The notes under the pieces: generated by a model
Seen by the model: the letters and a program-made list of their open reading frames with translations, nothing else
Databases searched by the model: none
Told to the model about the DNA's origin: nothing
In this document: positions 6,065-12,039 of the stretch, piece after piece
How the letters are laid out: each line of letters starts with the position of its first letter
Position numbering within the stretch: the stretch's first letter is position 1
Made by a program: the position numbers and the translations under genes
Assembly (NCBI GenBank): GCA_018818145.1
Contig: JAHIST010000069.1
Location: 1 to 20,636 of the forward strand
Direction: 5' to 3'
Origin: Patescibacteria group bacterium
GTDB lineage: Bacteria > Patescibacteriota > Minisyncoccia > Portnoybacterales > GWB1-42-6
Length of the DNA: 20,636 nt

Positions 6065-7613
6065 TAAAAAAATTTTACCCCCACACCAGAACGTCACGGG
6101 CGTCAGTCCGTTGATGAGCGGTCGGGAACCCAAAAGGCATTGTTCCAGTGTCGCGGACGCAAATCCGTGGTGTGGGGGTTTATTAGCTATCTGCTTCCTG
6201 GCAGCGGTTCTCTTTGTGGGTTTTGCTGCGGGAGTTTTTCCCCTGGTTTTTCTGTTGGCGGCTGGCGCGCTGCTGCTGGCAGTGTTCTTTTCTTTTTATA
6301 CCCAAGCCGCATTTTATCTTTTAGTCGCTTATTTGCCCTTTCAGGTTGCGCTTAATGTTTCTGGTGACATTGATTTGCTTTCCGGGAGGCTGCTGATTTT
6401 GCTTCTGTTTCTTGTCTGGATTTTAAAGAATTTTAAAGAGAGAAAACCTTTTTGGCAAAAAAATCAGGCCGTCTTGATTTTGTTTTTTATTATTGCGGCA
6501 ATCTCTGTTTTGGTGGCGCAGAATCAGGGTTGGGCAATACGAAAAATTTTAGTTTTTGCCTCAATCTTCCCGCTTTTTTTTATTGTCGTTGGTTTGGTCG
6601 GCACGCGCGAGCAATTAAAGAAAGTTTTCTGGGTGATTGCGGGTTCCGCGTTGGCAGCCGGCCTGATAGCTTTTTGTCAGTTTCTGGCTCAGTTTGTCTT
6701 TGGCCGCGAGGCTGTTTTTAATTTTTGGAGCCAGCGCGTAGCCTCCCTTTTTTATGGCCAGGCGTTCGGGCAAGCGGTCGTTCAAAATCCCAGCTGGCTG
6801 GTTGAAATTGGCGGCCAGCCTTTGATGCGCGCCATTGGCCTTTTTCCGGATCCGCACATGCTGGCTTTTTATCTGGGGATGGTTTCTCCTTTGATTTTGG
6901 CGTTGGCTTTTATGGAAAAGAAATATCGGATATTTTTGTTTGTTGTTTTTGGTTTTCTGCTTGCTGTTTTACTCCTGACTTTTTCCCGCGGCGGCTATCT
7001 TGGCTTGGCAGGGAGCATTGCGGTTATGACAATTTTTAGCTGGCGGCAGTTAGGGCATAAGGCAAAAATCTTTATCAGCAGTCTTTTTTTTGTTGCCGCG
7101 GTTTTAATAGTTTTGGCCGGCGCTCCGATAGCTGACCGTTTTTTCTCCAGCTTTGACTTGGCGGAAGGCTCAAATTCAAGCAGAATAAAAATTTGGGGAG
7201 AGGCTTTAAATCAGGCCAAACAGAATATTTTATTGGGCGTCGGATTAGGCAACTACCCGTTAAGCCTGAATTTTAACGAGAAATACCGCAGCGCGGTGAC
7301 CAGCCACAATCTTTATTTGGATATTTTGGTGGAAACAGGAATTTTTGGTCTGCTGGCGTGGCTATGGTTTTTGGGCGGCGCGGCGCGAGCTGTTCTGAAA
7401 GAAACAAAGCGCGCGGCTTTGGCTGCCCCGGCCCTGGGGGTTTTGGGCGCTCTGATTTATTTTGCCGTCCATTCGTTTTTTGAAACCGCTATTTTCAATC
7501 CGACCATTTTGGCTTTTTTCATGATTATTACTGGTCTAGCGGCTAATCTTGAAAAGATCAGGATAAATTCCAAATCACAAATTCCGAATAAGCTCCAATC
7601 TCCAAAATTATAA
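6054..7613 (+). CDS. O-antigen ligase/polymerase family membrane protein (first copy)
   Basis: A 519-residue protein with about 11-12 membrane segments. The family's Wzy_C-type region is at roughly 375-440: RIKIWGEALNQAKQ, LLGVGLGNYPLSL, then SHNLYLDILVETGIFG, the usual 'G.G......hn.yl.il.e.G..G' pattern. Family members join or polymerise lipid-linked glycans at the outer face of the membrane. Residues 9-43 are not ordinary: they are encoded by a palindromic insertion (6078-6178) which, if removed, leaves a natural MKFNKKILLAICFLA membrane start. The C-terminal residues INSKSQIPNKLQSPKL look derived from a low-complexity repeat. The start could alternatively be the in-frame ATG at 6114 within the insertion. 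Ligase versus polymerase cannot be settled. Confidence 0.8.
   Translation: MKFNKKILPPHQNVTGVSPLMSGREPKRHCSSVADANPWCGGLLAICFLAAVLFVGFAAGVFPLVFLLAAGALLLAVFFSFYTQAAFYLLVAYLPFQVALNVSGDIDLLSGRLLILLLFLVWILKNFKERKPFWQKNQAVLILFFIIAAISVLVAQNQGWAIRKILVFASIFPLFFIVVGLVGTREQLKKVFWVIAGSALAAGLIAFCQFLAQFVFGREAVFNFWSQRVASLFYGQAFGQAVVQNPSWLVEIGGQPLMRAIGLFPDPHMLAFYLGMVSPLILALAFMEKKYRIFLFVVFGFLLAVLLLTFSRGGYLGLAGSIAVMTIFSWRQLGHKAKIFISSLFFVAAVLIVLAGAPIADRFFSSFDLAEGSNSSRIKIWGEALNQAKQNILLGVGLGNYPLSLNFNEKYRSAVTSHNLYLDILVETGIFGLLAWLWFLGGAARAVLKETKRAALAAPALGVLGALIYFAVHSFFETAIFNPTILAFFMIITGLAANLEKIRINSKSQIPNKLQSPKL
6078..6178. repeat. In-frame palindromic insertion element with TTTA flanks
   Basis: The ends are CCCCCACACCA (6078-6088) and TGGTGTGGGGG (6168-6178), perfect 11-bp inverted arms. 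Inside are further pairings: CACGG (6095-6099) with CCGTG (6165-6169), competing slightly with the outer arm; GCGTC (6100-6104) with GACGC (6156-6160); CCG/CGG at 6108 and 6119; and GGAAC (6125-6129) with GTTCC (6142-6146). TTTA occurs immediately on both sides (6074-6077 and 6179-6182), like a 4-base target duplication. Element plus one flank is 105 bases, exactly 35 codons, and all are open. It resembles in concept the in-frame palindromic elements known from Rickettsia, but no relationship is claimed. Confidence 0.75.
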
Positions 7614-7650
7614 ATTCCAAACGGTTTAGGATTTTGGTCATTGGAATTTA
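7611..7650. repeat. AT-rich inverted repeat between the two ligase genes
   Basis: TAAATTCCAA (7611-7620) and TTGGAATTTA (7641-7650) are perfect 10-bp arms with a 20-base loop. The left arm begins at the stop codon of the first ligase, and repeated ATTCCAAA-like words extend back to about 7565 inside the gene. It ends 6 bases before the ATG of the second ligase. It has no T-tract, so it is not a clear terminator. It could affect translation of the downstream gene. Confidence 0.5.
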
Positions 7651-7656
7651 GTTAAG

Positions 7657-8982
7657 ATGTTTTATATCTTACAGGAGACATATCAACACCTTTTGTTGCT
7701 TGCCGGCCTCATCGCTTTTGGTTTGCTTTGCTGGCGGCGGCTGGATTTCGGTCTGGCGATAATTTTGTTTTTGGCGCCGCTTTATCTTTTGAAAATCGGC
7801 AATTTGCCGCTGACCGCGCTGGAACTTTTAATTTTTGTTTTAGCCGCAATCTGGCTAATTAAAAAATCAAAGCCCCGCACCGTCCCGCTAGGCGGGGCCG
7901 GTGCGGTGGTTAAAACAGGAATAGCGGAGAGCGCCCTGAGAGATTTAAGCATCGGCGGCTGGTGGCTTCCTGTCGGGCTGATTCTGGCCGGAGTTTTAAT
8001 TTCTGTCCTGACATCCGGCGACATTAAAACGGGCGCGGGAATTTTTAAGGCCTGGTTTTTGGAGCCGATAATTTTTGGCTTAATTGCGATAGATGTTATT
8101 AAAACTAATCGGCAATTTAAAAGCCTATTACTTTCCTTGGTTTTTTCCGGAACAGCCGTCGCTCTTGTGGCCCTGGGATATTTGGCGGCCGGGCAGCTGA
8201 CTTTTGACGGCCGGCTGAAAGCCTTTTATCTTTCGCCAAATCACTTGGCGATGTTTTTGGCGCCGGCGCTGATACTGGCGATTGCTTTTTGGTTTGAAAC
8301 CAAAAAGCAATCGCTGCGGATTTTATTGTTTATTGTTTGCTGTTTACTGTTTATTGTTTTATACAGCACTTTTTCTTACGCCGCTTGGCTGGCAGTTTTG
8401 GCGGCGACAATATTTTTGCTAATAGGTTTTTATCGGTCGGCGATTATCGGCCGCAGGGGCTTGGTTATTGTCCTGTGTTTATTGGTTATTGTTTTGGGCC
8501 TTGTTATATTTTTTCAGATGAACAACGAAAAGTTAGCTAATTTATTGCAATCCGACCGTTCCTCTTTGGAATCGCGGCTGATGGTTTGGCGCTCGGCCGG
8601 AAAAATTTTGGCTGACAACTGGCTTTTTGGCATCGGCCCGGGAATGTTTCAGCAATATTATCTGGAATATCAAAAATATTTTCTCGTCCCCTATCTGGAA
8701 TGGGCCGTACCCCAGCCGCACAATCTCTTTTTGGCCTGGTGGCTGCAGGCGGGAATTACAGGACTGGCAGGATTTGTTTTATTGCTGATAAAGTTTTTCC
8801 GAAAAACGCTTAAATTTTTATTTAAAACAAAACAGCCGCTGTTTTTAATTTTGGCGGCTGCGATGGTTTATATTTTGGCGCACGGCTTGCTGGACACGAC
8901 TTATTGGAAGAATGACCTGGCGCTGGTTTTTTGGGCAGTGATTGCCCTGGGTTACATAGTTGATAAAAACAAAAGCTGTTAA
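7657..8982 (+). CDS. O-antigen ligase/polymerase family membrane protein (second copy)
   Basis: A 441-residue protein with about 10-11 hydrophobic helices. The Wzy_C-type region lies around 305-370: SRLMVWRSAGKILADNWLFGIGPGMFQQY, then PQPHNLFLAWWLQAGITGLAG, the same pattern as the preceding gene. The two are therefore probably paralogues acting on surface glycans at the outer face of the membrane. A hydrophilic loop near residues 71-100 contains a GC-rich hairpin-coding stretch (7873-7906, KPRTVPLGGAGAVV) unlike the rest. The ATG at 7657 has no ribosome-binding motif. The gene ends convergently 51 bases from the next operon. Whether this one is ligase and the other polymerase cannot be told from sequence. 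Confidence 0.78.
   Translation: MFYILQETYQHLLLLAGLIAFGLLCWRRLDFGLAIILFLAPLYLLKIGNLPLTALELLIFVLAAIWLIKKSKPRTVPLGGAGAVVKTGIAESALRDLSIGGWWLPVGLILAGVLISVLTSGDIKTGAGIFKAWFLEPIIFGLIAIDVIKTNRQFKSLLLSLVFSGTAVALVALGYLAAGQLTFDGRLKAFYLSPNHLAMFLAPALILAIAFWFETKKQSLRILLFIVCCLLFIVLYSTFSYAAWLAVLAATIFLLIGFYRSAIIGRRGLVIVLCLLVIVLGLVIFFQMNNEKLANLLQSDRSSLESRLMVWRSAGKILADNWLFGIGPGMFQQYYLEYQKYFLVPYLEWAVPQPHNLFLAWWLQAGITGLAGFVLLLIKFFRKTLKFLFKTKQPLFLILAAAMVYILAHGLLDTTYWKNDLALVFWAVIALGYIVDKNKSC
7873..7906. repeat. GC-rich hairpin embedded in the second ligase gene
   Basis: CCGCACCG (7875-7882) pairs with CGGTGCGG (7899-7906), and inside it CCCGC (7884-7888) pairs with GCGGG (7892-7896) around the loop TAG. The flanking coding sequence is AT-rich, so this 34-base GC block stands out. 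It stays in frame and encodes a soluble loop between membrane segments, where insertions are tolerated. No target duplication is evident. Confidence 0.5.
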
Positions 8983-9033
8983 TTTCCGCGTTGTTCCGTG
9001 CCTGCCTCATTAGATCAGCGTTATTCCGCGGTT
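8983..9033. other. Convergent intergenic gap with TTCCGCG words
   Basis: The 51-base gap between two convergent genes has TTCCGCG at 8984-8990 and 9024-9030 and TCCGTGC at 8995-9001. The same three words occur in the same order upstream of yidC (3394-3424). No convincing intrinsic terminator is visible. Confidence 0.4.
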
Positions 9034-10215
9034 CTATATCTTTAGGCTATATAGCAGTCCGTCTCCGCGATTGACAAAGAAAAGATAGTCTTCCTTGGGC
9101 GCCAGAAATAAATCTTGGGCATCAAAGCCAAACTGGGGCGAGGACCCGGTTATTTTTATTTTCTCGCCCGTTTCCAGATTGATTTTGTAAATATCGTCTT
9201 TCAGTATTATCAGTCCTTTGTAATAATCGTCGGGCCAGACGGCATTGGCGGAAATTTCCTGCGGCAGGGCGCAAAAAATTGTCCGGTTGTCTTTGCTCCA
9301 GACGCATTTATCAGCCAGGCCGGAAAGTTTGAGGTCTTTGACCGCCGCCCCCTTTTCGTCTGACAGGAAAAGAGCCGGATTTTTGCCGCGGCTATTGGTT
9401 GAGGAATAAAGAATTTTATCGGCCTTAGGAGACCATTTGATACTCAAGCCGTAAAGGTCGCTTAAAATTTTTGCGAAATCTCCACTTTCGGAATTTATGG
9501 CAAAGACCAAGCTTTGGGCCAGGCCGCTGGCCGGCGTGCGGATGGAAATTTTTTCTTTTACGGGCCACTCAACAATCAAATCAGCCAAACGGGTTTTGAA
9601 AATATTTTTCCAATTTGAGCCGTCCGGGTTGGCAACGCTGATGTTGCCTTCGTCAGAATCTCCTGGGACATAATGGTAGGCGATTTTTTTGCTGTCGGGC
9701 GACCAGGCAATCCAGCCGATGTCGGTATTTAGAACCGAGGACTGGCCATTGCTATAGTCATAGGTGTACTTGCTGGTTTTATTGTTTTCCGAAAAAATGC
9801 CGATAATTTTTTCTTTGTCCGGCGACCAAATGGCTTTTATCAGTCCGGAGAGCGTGACCGAAGAAATCTTTTTTAGGCTGGCGCCGTTAAAGTCGGATTC
9901 AAAGATATTGCCAATGGCGCGGCTGAAATATTTTACGGTTTTGCCGTCCTCACCAATTGTTGCGCCATAAACTTTTTCCTGGCTAATGGGTTTGAATTTT
10001 AAATCAGCCGGGCTGACCGATTGGCCGGGTTGGCTGGTCGTGCCGCCGGGCAAAGAGGAAGATATTCCGTTATCGCGGCCGGGAGGCAGAGAACCGGAAG
10101 CTTCGGGTTGCTCGCTCGTCAAACTCTCTTTAAAAAATAGATTATAGACTAGCAAGGTTGCGCCGACTAAGGCCAGTAAAATAATGGCGATGATGAATAT
10201 TTTTTTTGAGGTCAT
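9034..10215 (-). CDS. Membrane-anchored TolB-like beta-propeller protein
   Basis: A 393-residue protein. Residues 5-27 form a single N-terminal transmembrane anchor or uncleaved signal. Residues 30-70 are a Ser/Gly/Pro-rich linker, and the rest is an extracytoplasmic domain with repeated PD40/WD40-like blades: WSPDKEKI (130-137), WSPDSKKIAY (171-180), WSPKADKILY (261-270) and WSKDNRTIF (306-314). These are the TolB-type repeat signature. Such propellers are usually protein- or ligand-binding scaffolds, and no enzyme motif is seen. It is the last gene of the minus-strand secretion operon, 21 bases after the pilin gene, so a role at the outer face of that machine is plausible but inferred. No Shine-Dalgarno motif precedes the ATG. 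Confidence 0.7.
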   Translation of the reverse strand: MTSKKIFIIAIILLALVGATLLVYNLFFKESLTSEQPEASGSLPPGRDNGISSSLPGGTTSQPGQSVSPADLKFKPISQEKVYGATIGEDGKTVKYFSRAIGNIFESDFNGASLKKISSVTLSGLIKAIWSPDKEKIIGIFSENNKTSKYTYDYSNGQSSVLNTDIGWIAWSPDSKKIAYHYVPGDSDEGNISVANPDGSNWKNIFKTRLADLIVEWPVKEKISIRTPASGLAQSLVFAINSESGDFAKILSDLYGLSIKWSPKADKILYSSTNSRGKNPALFLSDEKGAAVKDLKLSGLADKCVWSKDNRTIFCALPQEISANAVWPDDYYKGLIILKDDIYKINLETGEKIKITGSSPQFGFDAQDLFLAPKEDYLFFVNRGDGLLYSLKI

Positions 10216-10236
10216 AAATTATTTATGGAAATAAAG

Positions 10237-10794
10237 TTATTGAAGTTCGCAAATTTCAAAAAGGTCGCTATCGCAATCAGCAGTACATAGACTTTCGCTT
10301 GAATAAGTCCCTAGTATGTTGAGGCTGGGATAACTTCTGCATACCCAGGTTTGAGAAACTGGCTGTTGCGCTGGCTGTTGCGTCTGTTGTTGCGGTATAT
10401 TACCGGCCGAGGGCGGCTTAAACGGCGACAAATTGGTCAGCGTCGGGTCAATGGTAGCCAGCAGCAGATAGGAGCAAAGCAGCAAAACAATGCCTGTAAT
10501 GGCCCCAATGATTATTGATTTGGCCTTTTCCACGTTGCTGATTGTGCCGGCAACCATGTAGGTGATGCCGCCCCAGACAATTGCCGCTACAGCCAAAAAA
10601 CCACAAAGAAGCAGGCCGAAGACAAAGAAGTATTCAATGTATTTGCCCGGGTCGGTAACATCGGTTCCGGCCGGCAGGTTTGGCAGGCCGATTTCAATTC
10701 TGTAAGCCGCAACGGGTTGGGCAAAAAACGCAAAAGCGCAGGCAAGCAGAAATAAAACAGACAGGGCATAAAAGATTTTTTTATTAGAACGCAT
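10237..10794 (-). CDS. VirB2/TrbC-like pilin with Cys-rich tail
   Basis: A 185-residue protein. Residues 1-30 are a clear signal peptide (KKIFYALSVLFLLACAFAFF, cleavage probably after AQPVAA). Two hydrophobic helices follow, about 52-80 and 93-114, separated by a short basic turn (NVEKAKS), with GGITYM in the first. This is the arrangement of VirB2/TrbC pilin subunits of type IV secretion systems. Unlike classical pilins it continues with a Gln/Pro-rich linker (about 128-148) and a tail with cysteines at 152, 170, 174 and 182, which could form two disulfides outside the cell. It lies 8 bases after the upstream secreted-protein gene and in one operon with VirB4 and PrgI. Whether it polymerises is unknown. 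Confidence 0.72.
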   Translation of the reverse strand: MRSNKKIFYALSVLFLLACAFAFFAQPVAAYRIEIGLPNLPAGTDVTDPGKYIEYFFVFGLLLCGFLAVAAIVWGGITYMVAGTISNVEKAKSIIIGAITGIVLLLCSYLLLATIDPTLTNLSPFKPPSAGNIPQQQTQQPAQQPVSQTWVCRSYPSLNILGTYSSESLCTADCDSDLFEICELQ

Positions 10795-10802
10795 ACAATA
10801 AA

Positions 10803-11552
10803 TTATTGGATTTTAATATTTAATTCAGCTGAAACTTGCTGGTATTGGTCGGTTTTGTTGGCCGCGCTGATTTGCAGGTTTTTTTGAAGAGGCTTGTCTA
10901 ATTTGCCCTGGGGTATTTTGATAGTCAGGGAATTTATTTCTTTTTCGTCGGAGCCGGATAATTTTTGGCCGGAAAGAATCCATTGCCAGTCAATCTCGGC
11001 CATTTTTTTGATATGGAAAAACAAAGGGACGGCCGTCAGTTTTATTTCTTTTCCCGTGCCAACGGCTAAATCTTCCGTTAGTGCGTAGTCTTCGTTTTCC
11101 TGTTTGACCAAAAGCTCGGGGTCAACAATAACAATAAGCGTAAAAGCCCTGGCCAGCAGTGTTTCTTTTCCGTCTAAAACCTGCAGTTCAATGCTGTGTT
11201 TGTCGCCCGGCCACTTGGTGGCTGGGAATTTTAAAGTGGATTTTCCTTGGCCATTGGCCCAGCCGGCAATTTCATTGTCTATCAGCCAGCGGTAATATAA
11301 TTTGGTTGGGTCAGCAGCAAGTTTTTTTATCGGCACAGCCACTACTTTAATGCCGCTGTTTTGTGTTGGCAGAGCCTTGCCTTCGTAGCCAAGGGGAACA
11401 TAAGAATCGCTTGACCAGCTCAAAATAAAGTCGGAAGTTTTGGGCGTGTCGCCGGCTAAATTGGCTATTTGTGCCCACGCCGATAAATTGCCGACCATAA
11501 AAATTGCGCCAGCGAATAAAATTATTATTAATAAAATTGATATTTTTGACAT
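10803..11552 (-). CDS. Secreted Ig-like beta-sandwich protein of the secretion operon (unknown function)
   Basis: About 249 residues from the chosen start MSKISILLIIILF. A signal peptide spans about 1-28, with likely cleavage after LSAWA. The remainder is soluble and beta-rich, with alternating hydrophobic residues and segments such as YYRWLIDNEIAGWANGQGKS and IELQVLDGKETLLARAFTLIV, which resemble Ig/PKD-like sandwiches. This is a fold impression only. I chose the ATG at 11552 because it lies one base after the upstream stop, implying coupling. An ATG at 11588, preceded by GGGGA, would add 12 residues and overlap the upstream gene. It sits between the small membrane protein and the pilin, so it may be a surface component of the pilus or export apparatus. 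Confidence 0.55.
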   Translation of the reverse strand: MSKISILLIIILFAGAIFMVGNLSAWAQIANLAGDTPKTSDFILSWSSDSYVPLGYEGKALPTQNSGIKVVAVPIKKLAADPTKLYYRWLIDNEIAGWANGQGKSTLKFPATKWPGDKHSIELQVLDGKETLLARAFTLIVIVDPELLVKQENEDYALTEDLAVGTGKEIKLTAVPLFFHIKKMAEIDWQWILSGQKLSGSDEKEINSLTIKIPQGKLDKPLQKNLQISAANKTDQYQQVSAELNIKIQ

Positions 11553-11553
11553 T

Positions 11554-11964
11554 TTAAGCTGGTTGCCCGGAGAATTTGTTCGCGGCATATTTCCCCAGGC
11601 GGGTTTGCGATAATTTTAATAAAGCTTCCTTTTTCTCCTCAAGCTTTTTCTTGATATAAGCAAAGACAACAATGGCAATGTTGCTGGGCAGCATGCCTAA
11701 AAATATGGCGTCGGCGATTTTGGCGACAATAAAAGTTAAAACCGGGTCGGTTTTGGGCGCGTATATTTTCTGCCAAAAGCCAAAAGCCAGTCCCGCGAAA
11801 ATTTCTGAAAAAATATTAACAATCGGTATCAGGCCGATTAAGTCAAAAAAGACAGCCACAAAAAACATCAGCCAGGGGAAAGAAACTTTTTCTTTCGGCT
11901 TGTCGCCGGCGGCTGCTTCCGGCTCTTCTTGGGTTGGCTGCTCTTTAGGGGTTTCTTCAGGCAT
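11554..11964 (-). CDS. Small membrane protein with acidic N-terminus (unknown)
   Basis: A 136-residue protein that I do not recognise. The first 28 residues are hydrophilic and acidic, rich in Glu, Pro and Lys (PEETPKEQPTQEEPEAAAGD), and probably cytoplasmic. Hydrophobic segments lie at about 29-48, 50-66 and 76-103, followed by a basic helix (YIKKKLEEKKEALLKLSQTRLGKYAANK). It is located between VirB4 and the secreted Ig-like protein, one base before the latter, so it probably belongs to the membrane part of the secretion apparatus. By position and size it could be an accessory subunit, but no motif supports a specific assignment. No Shine-Dalgarno motif. Confidence 0.6.
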   Translation of the reverse strand: MPEETPKEQPTQEEPEAAAGDKPKEKVSFPWLMFFVAVFFDLIGLIPIVNIFSEIFAGLAFGFWQKIYAPKTDPVLTFIVAKIADAIFLGMLPSNIAIVVFAYIKKKLEEKKEALLKLSQTRLGKYAANKFSGQPA

Positions 11965-11986
11965 TCTATTAAAATTTCTAATTATT

Positions 11987-12034
11987 CTAATTTCTAGATT
12001 GGGGTTTGGGCATTAGGATTTGATTAGAAATTAG
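11987..12034. repeat. AT-rich inverted repeat in the gap after virB4
   Basis: CTAATTTCTA (11987-11996) and TAGAAATTAG (12025-12034) form 10-bp arms around a 28-base loop. Iterated ATTAGGAATT words continue to about 12055, overlapping the last codons of the VirB4-like gene (PNS-stop). The words resemble those flanking the S23 gene. No T-tract, so terminator function is doubtful. Confidence 0.45.
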
Positions 12035-12039
12035 GTTAA

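Noticed and set aside
6106..6130. Hammerhead-like core (TTGATGAG followed by GGGAAC) within the palindromic element
   Set aside because: The catalytic C3 is a T and no stem II can form between the two parts, so a hammerhead ribozyme is not supported.
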